A DNA stretch of 64,000 bases, from the NCBI GenBank assembly GCA_021810905.1, contig JAJZQH010000005.1, positions 124,001 through 188,000 of the forward strand, read 5' to 3'. Made by a program: the position numbers and the translations under genes. Of the stretch, positions 18,384 to 26,700 are shown piece by piece; the first letter of the stretch is position 1; each line of letters begins with the position of its first letter. The notes below the pieces were generated by a model, which had not been told where the DNA came from, did no database searches, and was given only the letters and a program-made list of their open reading frames with translations. The DNA comes from a bacterium. GTDB lineage: Bacteria > UBA10199 > 2-02-FULL-44-16 > JAAZCA01.

Positions 18384-18931
18384 TAAACGCCACCCAGATT
18401 CGAGTCGGAGATATTCTCAAGATAGAGGGCGCCCTCTTTCGGGTCCTCAAGGTCGTGCACATCACGCCGGGCAAGGGCAACGCCCAGATCCAGGCGGATA
18501 TGCGCAATATCAGGACCGGGATCAAGACCAACATGAGATTCCGTTCCGTGGAATCGGTAGAGGAGGTCGAGGCGGAATCGAAGGAGATCACCTTCCTCTA
18601 TCAGGACGGCTCCATCTACCATTTCATGGATCCTAAGACCTACGAGCAGTATGAATTCCCCGAATCGTTCGTCGAGGATATCCTCCGCTATCTCAAACCC
18701 GAGGTGAACTACACCCTTCTCACCTGCGATGGCGAGAGAATCAGCATGAGCCTGCCCCAGCGCATGAGCTTCACGGTCGAGCAATGCGACCCGCCCGCCA
18801 AGGGGATCGCCGGCGCCACAAAGGACGCCACGGTCGACAACGGCTCGGTCTTCAAGGTCCCCCTCTTCATAAAGCCCGGCGACGTAGTGGTGATCGACAC
18901 GGAGACGGGCGATTATTTCGAGAAGGGGTGA
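18380..18931 (+). CDS. efp: Elongation factor P
   Basis: EF-P, 183 residues, rescues ribosomes stalled at polyproline. It has the three expected beta-barrel domains. The loop that enters the peptidyl-transferase centre reads TPGKGNA, with Lys32 at the position that is lysylated or otherwise modified in relatives. The C-terminal signature is conserved (VPLFIKPGDVVVIDTETGDY). The loop is followed by QIQADMRNIRTG rather than the more usual AFVRTKLKN-type sequence, so it is a somewhat divergent canonical EF-P, not a YeiP type. The ATG overlaps the upstream stop codon, and the S4 gene begins 9 bases after its stop. I see no modification enzyme gene (EpmA/EpmB or EarP) in this window. Confidence 0.96.
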   Translation: MINATQIRVGDILKIEGALFRVLKVVHITPGKGNAQIQADMRNIRTGIKTNMRFRSVESVEEVEAESKEITFLYQDGSIYHFMDPKTYEQYEFPESFVEDILRYLKPEVNYTLLTCDGERISMSLPQRMSFTVEQCDPPAKGIAGATKDATVDNGSVFKVPLFIKPGDVVVIDTETGDYFEKG

Positions 18932-18940
18932 CTATATCCC

Positions 18941-19150
18941 ATGGACCAATTCGATCTCGAAGACAGAGAGTATGTCGAGCTCAAGAATCTGCTCAAGCTC
19001 ATGGGTCTGTGCGAGAGCGGCGGCGAGGCGATGGCCGTTATCGCCGCGGGCCGGGTGAAGGTCGACGGCAGCGTGGAGTTGCGCAAGCGATGCAAGATCC
19101 GCACGGGCCAGGCCGTGGAATTCGAAGGACACAAGGTCGTGGTGAAATAA
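18941..19150 (+). CDS. Small S4-domain RNA-binding protein (YbcJ-like)
   Basis: A 69-residue protein consisting almost entirely of one S4 fold (LKNLLKLMGLCESGGEAMAV..., then GRVKVDGSVELRKRCKIRTG). It resembles the YbcJ/RNA-binding S4 group, which binds structured RNA. The start ATG at 18941 follows AAGGGGTGA, which spans the efp stop, so translation is coupled. The third gene of a translation-related cluster after the pseudouridine synthase and EF-P. The precise RNA partner is unknown. Confidence 0.88.
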   Translation: MDQFDLEDREYVELKNLLKLMGLCESGGEAMAVIAAGRVKVDGSVELRKRCKIRTGQAVEFEGHKVVVK

Positions 19151-19209
19151 GAAAAGGTGGAAGGCAGGGCGTCCTTACACTCGAAGGAAGACAAAAGGTC
19201 ATTTTTGCG

Positions 19210-19353
19210 ATGAGCGAAAGTGTCTCTTCAATTTATGCAACGCAGCAAGGTTATGCTCAGCATATCCTTCCGCCCGATGCTCCATACGGTTGCCTGCCGG
19301 GAAAATATGTCAGATTCAGTATTCGATGGTCTGAAAAGGGTTGTGCTTATTAG
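19210..19353 (+). CDS. Possible 47-residue small protein
   Basis: An open frame from ATG 19210 to TAG 19353, beginning MSESVSSIYATQQGYAQHIL and ending FSIRWSEKGCAY. It lies in the gap after the S4 gene and its stop overlaps the end of the convergent lipoprotein gene by four bases. The residue composition looks protein-like, but the nearest purine-rich stretch (AAAAGG) is about 13 bases upstream. I recognise no family. It may be a real small gene, a decayed fragment, or chance. Confidence 0.3.
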   Translation: MSESVSSIYATQQGYAQHILPPDAPYGCLPGKYVRFSIRWSEKGCAY

Positions 19354-19766
19354 TTGCATGCATTTGGCGTGGAGCAGGCGGAGTGAATTGCTGCAATGCT
19401 GCCGCCGATGATGGCGCCTATTCCCGCAAGTATTCCTCCCACGAGGCCCGCTGTCTTTCCGCCGGAGAACTGACGTACGCGAATGCCTTGAATCTGGTCC
19501 CGTGCATAATAGACAAAATCGCTCTGATCGTTCGCTCTTACCCCGACAGCGCCTCCCTGCATCAGCAGATTATTTCCTTTCGCCGTGATCGTTGCACCGT
19601 TGGTGAAGACGATCTCGTATTTCTTCTGCGCATCAAATGGCGTACCGGTCTGATTTTCGGCGCTCTGAGCCGGGAGATCGTGCCAGGAGGTGCAGGAAAT
19701 GTTCGTCATGAAGCAGCTGATCAGCAGAATCGTAGCGGCAATCTTCAGGATGCCATGTGATTTCAT
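19350..19766 (-). CDS. Small lipoprotein with glycine-zipper C-terminus
   Basis: A 138-residue predicted lipoprotein. Two candidate lipobox cysteines follow the signal peptide: LISC (C18) and NISC (C25). The first fits the consensus better and the second gives a longer hydrophobic core. The middle (KYEIVFTNGATITAKGNNLL) reads as a small beta domain. The C-terminus has a Gly/Ala/Ile segment (GLVGGILAGIGAIIGGSIAA) resembling the glycine zippers of membrane-inserting proteins. The ATG at 19764-19766 follows AGGAAAGG. The function is unknown. It may anchor in or span the outer membrane. Confidence 0.72.
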   Translation of the reverse strand: MKSHGILKIAATILLISCFMTNISCTSWHDLPAQSAENQTGTPFDAQKKYEIVFTNGATITAKGNNLLMQGGAVGVRANDQSDFVYYARDQIQGIRVRQFSGGKTAGLVGGILAGIGAIIGGSIAAIHSACSTPNACN

Positions 19767-20122
19767 CGGCCTTTCCTCCGCTGTCCTATTTGTCGAAATG
19801 TATGAATGGAAAAATCGGAAAGATCAATGACGTATAGTCTGGATTTTCGCCTTTACGTCTTCATACGCAGAACCTGACCTGAACAACATACTTGCCTCCA
19901 TCATAAGTCACTCATTGCAGGGGTGCATGATTTTCGGCAGTGCTGCTGCGAAACGCAGCAGTGGGACGTTCGTGTCGGCAGGTCACGTTTCGGTCATCCT
20001 TCGTAATTTCAATATATTGCAATTGTACCTCCGACTTTCGTTTTACGGCACGCGGTTTGCTTAGAAGGAAGATGTATTACGTTGACAGGCAGCGACATGC
20101 CAAATAGAGAATCGGAGGCCCT
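19767..20122. other. Intergenic region with a short perfect hairpin
   Basis: This 356-base divergent gap contains the hairpin CTGCTGCG-AAA-CGCAGCAG at 19943-19961, without a T-run. A promoter-like pair near its right end is listed separately. Otherwise I see no gene or repeat in it. Confidence 0.5.
20082..20110 (+). promoter_or_regulatory. Candidate promoter of the coiled-coil gene
   Basis: TTGACA at 20082-20087, 17-base spacer, then TAGAGA at 20105-20110. The expected start of transcription (about 20116) would fall inside the ribosome site CGGAGG (20113-20118), so the real -10 may be slightly upstream. Confidence 0.4.
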
Positions 20123-20527
20123 ATGCAAAAGAAGAAGGGTGATGCAAATAATGCGCGCCAGGATTCGCCGGTCAAGGAGTTGGACGAGAAGGAGACATTG
20201 ATGCACTACAACGCAGTTCTCATCGAAGAACTTAATTCAAAGATGCAGCTCGTACTTGAGCTCGTGAAGGCGTCTCATGAAGAGACGGGCAGGCGTTTTG
20301 CATCCATGGAGGAAAAGTTCGAGCGGCGATTTGCCACGCTGGAACTCGCCTTGCGCAGCTTCAAGGACGAAACGGACAAGCGGTTTTCTGCGCAGGAACT
20401 TGGCTTCCGAGGGCTCAAGGACGATATGGCGGATATGGAACGCCGGATCTGTTCCAAGATCAACCGTATCGCCGAGCGGTGCGACAATCACGAATGCCGT
20501 CTGGGCGCCCTGGAGGCAAACCAGTAA
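20123..20527 (+). CDS. Small coiled-coil protein of unknown function
   Basis: A 134-residue soluble protein. After a charged N-terminus it is almost wholly helical. It repeats a pattern of about 11 to 12 residues in which Arg/Lys-Arg-Phe recurs (RRFASMEEKFE, RRFATLELALR, KRFSAQELGFR), as in a long coiled coil. Near the end come two cysteines (RRICSKI and ERCDNHECRLG). There is no signal peptide or membrane segment. The ATG at 20123 follows CGGAGG. Similar short coiled-coil proteins occur in several lineages without assigned function. Here it stands alone between divergent and convergent neighbours. Confidence 0.65.
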   Translation: MQKKKGDANNARQDSPVKELDEKETLMHYNAVLIEELNSKMQLVLELVKASHEETGRRFASMEEKFERRFATLELALRSFKDETDKRFSAQELGFRGLKDDMADMERRICSKINRIAERCDNHECRLGALEANQ

Positions 20528-20642
20528 GTCCGTCGTCTAGATCATTTCTCCACGGAACGGATGAATTCCAGCCGTATTCTATCCCAGAGGTAATAATAAA
20601 TTCCCTCAAGGTCGTGAAGAAATTGCCTCGACCAAGACGCCT

Positions 20643-21173
20643 TCACCTCTTCAGGAAGCTCCAGATTTTTTGCGCTGAAGCGGCGCTTGGCGGACCGGCA
20701 TCGGCGTAGACGAGGCGGCGCCTGCTGTTGTAGACGAGGACCACCGTCTTCTTCACTTCGACATTCAGGCTCTCACGGATCTTGCCGTCGTGATCCAGTA
20801 ACAGGATAGGCTCGGCTCCCGGCGTATAATCCCGCTTCATGAAACCTATTGCGATGCTCTTGAAATCGCTCGGCGTCATGTCCTCCAGGAATACGAGCTT
20901 TCCACGGCAAGTGCTCTTGGCATTGCGCAGCTGTTCGTCCCATCCTTTTTGCGCGCCTTCGTTTCTCTGGATCGGCGCCGTAACGACCAGCACCATGCCG
21001 CGGCGCGCAAGCTCCTTTGAGGTGAAAGCGTTGTCCATCGGATCCTTCAGCGTGAAAGCGGGGAGCTTCTTCGCATAGCCCCCGTCGCCCTGCTGTGCAG
21101 ACGCCGCTAACGGAAGGAATATGACGCCCAGGATCATAATCAGCTGAATAGCCGAATGTATTGCGATGGTCAT
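20643..21173 (-). CDS. Exported thioredoxin-fold-like protein lacking active-site cysteines
   Basis: A 176-residue secreted protein. The signal peptide ends near LAASAQ. The mature part has the order expected of a peroxiredoxin/TlpA-like thioredoxin fold: LPAFTLKDPMDNAFTSKEL, then a hydrophobic strand (GMVLVVTAPI) and a C-terminal strand pair ending in KIWSFLKR. The usual CxxC is absent: the sequence after the first strand is TAPIQRNEG. The one mature Cys lies in a different position (STCRGKL). A redox role is therefore doubtful and a binding or YtfJ-like role is possible. The start is the ATG at 21171-21173, where the signal peptide begins, with GAGGAATGG upstream. A longer reading to 21323 is unlikely. 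Confidence 0.65.
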   Translation of the reverse strand: MTIAIHSAIQLIMILGVIFLPLAASAQQGDGGYAKKLPAFTLKDPMDNAFTSKELARRGMVLVVTAPIQRNEGAQKGWDEQLRNAKSTCRGKLVFLEDMTPSDFKSIAIGFMKRDYTPGAEPILLLDHDGKIRESLNVEVKKTVVLVYNSRRRLVYADAGPPSAASAQKIWSFLKR

Positions 21174-21437
21174 ATTCTTCCATTCCTCGACGTACAGTCG
21201 CAGCTCCGTAACGAAACCATTTGTTACCCTTGAATTATAGCAGCTGCCGTCCGAATTGAACATGGCCTGATTCCACCTTGTGTCGATTGATTTCGCCCCG
21301 GCTAAACTGCTGCGGAATTTCAAGGGATTAGGTAACGGTAGAAGTCATCATGTTCTACGAGCAGGAGGGTGGACACGCCATGTATTTTCCGAGCAACTTC
21401 CTGGTAAGGGGCACGATAATATTTGAGAGGTCAGAAA

Positions 21438-23363
21438 ATGAACCCTCCGAACGGCATCGACCCGAACGCGCGGCCGACCGACAGAGTGAGCCCCATTGTC
21501 TGTGTCGAGACTCCTCATAACGATCAGGACTCGATGCGGTCTTCTGCCATGGAACTGCCTCCCTCCGGCGTCGCACCGCCGCAGGAGTCTTTTTACGACG
21601 ATGCGGAGCGGATATGTTCTTCAACTCCCCTGGAGCTCATACGCCAGCCAGATAGTATATGGCATGTAAGCCGCGCTTTGAGCCCTCGAAAGCAACGGCT
21701 CGATCGCATCGCCGCAGAAAAATTTGGAAAGGCCCTGGAGCAATGGATCGAGGAGAAGGAGGCGGCATCGGCCATCGTCGATCCGCAGCTGCGCGACCTC
21801 TCAATGCTCTTGAAGAAAGGGTTTCTGCCCGACGCGAGCGAGATCGAATCCAGGGCCTTGTTCAATCAGATCCAGAACGATGCATCGCTCGATGCCATCA
21901 TGCAGGCTATCGCTTCGAGGGTTCCTAAAACCGATCCGATCCATCAGGACGCGCTCTCCTCAAGCCTCGAAACGTATCTGAAACCTTCGTTCTCCGCCGA
22001 TCCCGGGCAGCGAAACCAGGTGCTCGCAGCGCTCTCCTCGAATCCTGAGACTATGCGCATTGTCGGTGCGCTCAAGGTTCATACCCCTTTTGACATCGAT
22101 GGGATCACGCTGCCTTCCTTCATTTCCGACGGGATGGTTCTTCAACACGACGCGGATATCCCTTTAATCGGGGGATGTTTGAAGGATGGGCCGGTCGCCA
22201 TTAGTCTTCTTGATCAAACGATCATCTCAAAATGTATCAATAGAAGATGGGAGGCGCACCTGCCGCCTCTGAAGCCGGGGGGACCATGGGAGCTCTCAAT
22301 TGAAGAGGGCGGCAGCGAGCTCGTCTTGACGGATGTCTACGCGGGAGATGTCTGGCTTGCGGCAGGGCAGTCCAATATGGGAGAGGAGATCGGTTTTTCT
22401 GGCGAAGGAACTGAAACCCCTCTCGTCAGGCTCTTCAAAAATGCCTATTATACGGATCCGCTCCACGGGGTTCATCGGTGGAAAACCTTTCGAGAGAGTT
22501 ATATCTTCTCGACGATCGCCGGCAACTTTGCGAAGAAAATTTCTTCGTATGCACAGATTCCCGTCGGTATCATCGATTCTTCCCATGGTTCGACGTCTCT
22601 CGCCTGCTGGCAGAAGGATGGAAGGTGCTTTGCCGAACAGATCAAATCCTTCCTGCATTTCCCCATCAAGGGAGTCATCTGGTGGCAGGGGGAAGTCGAT
22701 ACTGCGGCAGGTTCTCCCGCTGATTATGCAAAAAATTTCGCGCGCCTGATTCGGGATTGGAGGGGGCAGTGGGGACTCGGTGCGTTGCCGTTTCTCTATG
22801 TGCAGCTTCAGCGCTATTCGCCCCTTGACTGGTTCAAGACACGTAAGGAGGGTTGGCCCCACCTTCGTGAAGAGCAGCGACAGGCCCTGTCTGTCGACAA
22901 TACGGCGATGGTCGTATCCTTCGACTTGACCGATGGAGATCTCCATCCACGAAACAAAGAGCCGATCGCTTCCCGGCTGGCGCTTGCCGCAGAAGCCCTT
23001 GTTTACGGTGAACCTCAGGAATATTCGGGACCTCTTTATTCTGATGCATTTCTGGAGGGGGAGAGCGTCATGATCCGTTTTTCCCACGCGGAAGGCCTTG
23101 TCACGTGTGATGGAGAGCCGCTGCGCGATGTCGAAGTCATGGATGGCGATGGCGTTCTTCATGCTGTCAAAGCAGATATGACAGACAACGGACTCATGAT
23201 TTCCGTCAGAGGGATAAAAAAACCCAGGGCGGTGAGATATGCCTATAAAGATTATCCGCTGGGAAATCTCTGTAACAGCGCGGCGCTCCCCGCGTCTCCT
23301 TTTGTGACTGGAACTTTGAAATCGTCGGACGGAACAAAACGGCGTGGCGGTGTGACGCGCTGA
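21438..23363 (+). CDS. Sialate O-acetylesterase-like (SASA) esterase with helical N-terminal extension
   Basis: A 641-residue protein. Residues from about 220 match the SASA family: a strand region containing LPSFISDGMVLQHD, then VYAGDVWLAAGQSNM with the nucleophile Ser312, then GVIWWQGE, and the acid/base block DGDLHPRNK (D501, H503). Family enzymes remove O-acetyl groups from sialic acids or plant polysaccharides. Unlike most relatives it has no signal peptide. Instead the first ~200 residues are helical and charged with no recognised family. The ATG at 21438 follows GAGAGG. Substrate and cellular location are unclear. It may act in the cytoplasm or be exported by an unusual route. Confidence 0.8.
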   Translation: MNPPNGIDPNARPTDRVSPIVCVETPHNDQDSMRSSAMELPPSGVAPPQESFYDDAERICSSTPLELIRQPDSIWHVSRALSPRKQRLDRIAAEKFGKALEQWIEEKEAASAIVDPQLRDLSMLLKKGFLPDASEIESRALFNQIQNDASLDAIMQAIASRVPKTDPIHQDALSSSLETYLKPSFSADPGQRNQVLAALSSNPETMRIVGALKVHTPFDIDGITLPSFISDGMVLQHDADIPLIGGCLKDGPVAISLLDQTIISKCINRRWEAHLPPLKPGGPWELSIEEGGSELVLTDVYAGDVWLAAGQSNMGEEIGFSGEGTETPLVRLFKNAYYTDPLHGVHRWKTFRESYIFSTIAGNFAKKISSYAQIPVGIIDSSHGSTSLACWQKDGRCFAEQIKSFLHFPIKGVIWWQGEVDTAAGSPADYAKNFARLIRDWRGQWGLGALPFLYVQLQRYSPLDWFKTRKEGWPHLREEQRQALSVDNTAMVVSFDLTDGDLHPRNKEPIASRLALAAEALVYGEPQEYSGPLYSDAFLEGESVMIRFSHAEGLVTCDGEPLRDVEVMDGDGVLHAVKADMTDNGLMISVRGIKKPRAVRYAYKDYPLGNLCNSAALPASPFVTGTLKSSDGTKRRGGVTR

Positions 23364-23505
23364 TGATGTAGTTCACCTCTTTGACATTGAGCAATTCCAT
23401 CAGCTGTCGCTTCAGTTCAGCGCGCGACGTCTCCTTCCCCCCGGGGGGATTAATATTCCGTTATCTTATGTATATGTATATGAAAGATAATTTTTATTAA
23501 TAACC

Positions 23506-23534
23506 TTGACAGTAGAATGTTGTTTGACTATCTG
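23506..23534 (+). promoter_or_regulatory. Candidate promoter of the leader RNA and large lipoprotein
   Basis: A perfect TTGACA at 23506-23511, a 17-base spacer, then TATCTG at 23529-23534. The predicted transcript start is near 23541. Confidence 0.55.
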
Positions 23535-23540
23535 CGGGTC

Positions 23541-23672
23541 GATTGGAAGCGCGGGGAGATGGACTGCCGCAGGAGGTCGTCCTTGGCCCGAGTGATACAG
23601 AGTAAGGGCTGCACGGGTATCATCTACAGCTTTGAGGCGAACTGACGGGATCGAATATCGATCCCGTTTTTT
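23541..23672 (+). ncRNA. Structured leader or small RNA ending in an intrinsic terminator
   Basis: About 132 bases between a strong promoter-like pair and a terminator. The 3' end is a perfect 9-base stem (ACGGGATCG at 23645-23653, CGATCCCGT at 23659-23667) followed by six T. Upstream, GTGATAC and GTATCAT can pair, and GCCGCAGGA can pair partly with TCCTTGGC. The ATG of the next gene is 28 bases after the T-run, with a good ribosome site, so the terminator could act as a switch. The sequence matches no riboswitch class I can recall. It could equally be an independent small RNA. Confidence 0.5.
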
Positions 23673-23700
23673 ATTCGGATTCCTGGAAAGGAGAACCGCT

Positions 23701-26700
23701 ATGAAGAGAATCATGCTGCCATGGGCGGCAATCGCTCTTTTCACCACCGCGGTCGTTTCAGGATGCGGAGGCGGCGGAGAAGATCGCACGGCAACCGGGG
23801 ATTCGGCGGCTCCATCGACAAACAATCCCGGTACGATCGTCAACCTCAAGGAAGGGGGATTTGTCGGCGCATCAGGGGCGGGAATATATTTTCCACCCCA
23901 GGAGGTCGATGCATCGATATATGTTGTAGTGAACGGCAGCGGCGAATCGGAAGGAGATCCTTTGTCCGTTGATATCTCTTTTGCCGACGTCTCCGGCGCT
24001 ATCAAGGCGGGCAAGGCGGATGCTGGCGCATCGACGAATATATTCTTCAACGCGGTATTGAATCAGACAACGGCGCAGACTCCGGGGACATATGGATCGA
24101 TCGGCGGCGTATTGTTGAGCGGCGGAGCGATGTACGGCTGCAGTGGATCGTATCCTTCCAGTGGCACGGCGGTAGAGGGAGCGATCCTGGGCCCTGATGG
24201 AAGGCAGTATGTCGGATGCGTAGAGATGGAGATGTATGATGAGTTCAAGGCGAACTTCTTCATCAATGCGAACAGCGTGAGCGACGCCGCATCCGATCTT
24301 CAATCGAATATCAGGGCGGTGGGCAGGCTCTGCCAGGATAACGACTGCGGTGATCTTGCTGAACCGATAGATATGATGGATTTATACGGGGCATATTCGG
24401 GCGAATTCGATTTCGTCAACCCTGCGCAGCTCCAGCGGCTGGTTGATTCCCATAGCGGTTATACGAATACATTCCTGATCGGAGATATCAGAAGATCTGC
24501 CTACGAAAATATGCTGTTCGAGTTGTTCACGCAGAAATATCTCTGGAAGGATTATCAGGACAAAATAGAAGTGTTTTCTGCGAAAGGCATAGGACTGCCG
24601 AAGTGGGTTCGTGATTTTACCGATGCTATCGAGAAGGTTTCAAGCGTGACGAACGACGGCAAGACGTTCGTCACGCTTACGCCCGGCGTCATCCAGAACG
24701 TTCGTCAGGCGTTCGGCTGGTCGAAGTACGCTACGTACAAGAATACGCTGGACCGACTCGGCAAATATCTTGATGTGATATCTCAAGGTGCGACGTATTC
24801 GATAGACATCGAAGACGGTCTCTTCGAATGGTTCCTGTATCAGATGCTTGGGGCATGCTTTACTGAAGATTACGTTGATGCGTTTGAAAAGCAGATGCTG
24901 CCGAACGTCAAGGACCCAGAACTCAGGACGGCTTTTTTGAACACAAAGATCAAGCTCCTTGGCACTCTGCCTGATGGAAGCGACGGTCTGCTGCGTAACG
25001 ATGTCATGCAGATCTTCGAAGCGATGAAGGATACGGGCATTGCCTTGACCTGGGATTATCTGAAGATCAACCTCGCGGTCGTCATGACAAAATATATTTC
25101 AACGGGTATTGGAGAGGCGGCGTCCGCGTCCGGAGGGCTTATTTCCTCCGCCGGCCCGGGAATACTCGCGGGTGCGCTCGTGGCGGCGCTTGATGACGGG
25201 GTCAGGTTTTCGACGATGGATGCGCCGTTATTGATCGCGCTCTCCACCTTCATCCACAATAACTATTCGGGCTTCGAACTGTTCAATGATACATGCCCCG
25301 CGTCTGACGGTGAAGAGGAAAATCTCCTGCTCGCCCAGAACATGTTTTACGGCGCAAGACTCTTCTTTTCGCTCCTTCAGGAAAACTATGAACGATGGTT
25401 CGTCGAGGCGTCATCGTTGCGCCAGGATATCTTCCAGTGGGTCTTCAATCAGGCCGGCTTCGGGAACGATGGGACTCTGTGGACGCTTCCGCGTAAGGAT
25501 GCAGTGTCTAAAGGCGAAATCGGATACGCGGCCAAGGCTGTCAAAGCGATGGAAATGTTATTCACTTGCGAAGGCGATTCGAACTCCTCAGGCGCCGACG
25601 TCACTATGTTTTCGTACGATTGTTCGGCAGCTCCAGGCGCCTGCACGGATCAATGGAAGCAGGCGAATTGGGAAGAGCTTGTGAGCAAGTTAAATGCCCT
25701 CGCGCACGACTACCCGCAGCTGTTGCCAGCGACGAATCCCTACGTCATTCTCGCGACTCAATCCGGAACGAACAAGATCGATGATTGCGGTGCTCCTTAT
25801 GACGCGACGGGAAACGTGAGCGGTCAGACGATCAACGTCATTCTCAGCGATGACGCCCCTTTCAGCGACGTTGATTTTCAGGATACGGTGAAATTCATTG
25901 TCTGTCACGAGCTGGGGCACCAGATACTGCCGAACCATGTGGAGAATGGCCTCGCCGACAAGCCGACACTGGATGAGCAGATCGCAGACTGGTTTGCGCG
26001 CAGCGTCTGCGGCTACGAAGGCGAACACGTGCGAAGATACAACGCCACCTCCGATAAGAGTTCATTGTGTACGATGGACCCGCGAGCGGATTCTGCGATT
26101 TCGGGTACCGATTGCGAGGGTGCCCAGTGCGGAAGCTGTTGTTTTTACTTCAACAGCACGTGCCGCGGCGCCATGACGGTCTACTGGACGAGCCTCCTCA
26201 CCAGTTTGGATGATTACCTCGCGATCGACGACTACTGCATTGCTCATCCGGACTGCAATCTCTACGAGGAAGCGGCGAAGCGGGCCGGTGCGGCAGGTTA
26301 TGCCGCGAGCTTGGCCGATTGGAGGTCCGATGCGCTCGTCTGTTCCGGCGATCCAACCTGCACGAACGAGTGCGCGTCAGGGCAGACCAAGTGCGCGGCC
26401 GGCCGCGTCTACGGCTGCGTGCTCAATTCGTCCGGCTGCTTCGTGTGGGATGCCGGGACGGCTTGCGCGGCCGGCCTGTGCGCCGCGGACGGGCTGAAGT
26501 GCGATACCTGCTTGAACGAATGCTCATCAGGAGAGGTGAAATGCGCCACGGGAAAATCATATGCGTGCACGACAGATACGCAAGGCTGCCGCGTGTGGGG
26601 TGCTGGCGCGGTCTGTCCGGCCGGATCATGCTCGGACGCAACGCATTGTGCCGGATGTACGCCTCACAATCACAATGCCTGTTATGACCACGACGTCTAT

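Larger units (their letters stand above)
23364..23700. other. Intergenic region: promoter and structured leader
   Basis: The 337 bases contain CCCCCCGGGGGG (23437-23448), an AT-rich stretch, a promoter-like pair and an apparent leader RNA with an intrinsic terminator, all upstream of the large lipoprotein gene. I see no protein gene in it. Confidence 0.5.

Noticed and set aside
19943-19961. Hairpin CTGCTGCG-AAA-CGCAGCAG as a terminator
   Set aside because: No T-run follows on either strand and neither flanking gene reads towards it.
23437-23448. CCCCCCGGGGGG as a regulatory operator
   Set aside because: A perfect but low-complexity palindrome with no loop. It is not placed relative to a promoter in a way that supports a role.
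23541-23672. Known riboswitch (for example c-di-GMP, preQ1, fluoride) in the 23.5 kb leader
   Set aside because: None of the conserved cores I can recall fits, so it is reported as an unassigned structured RNA.
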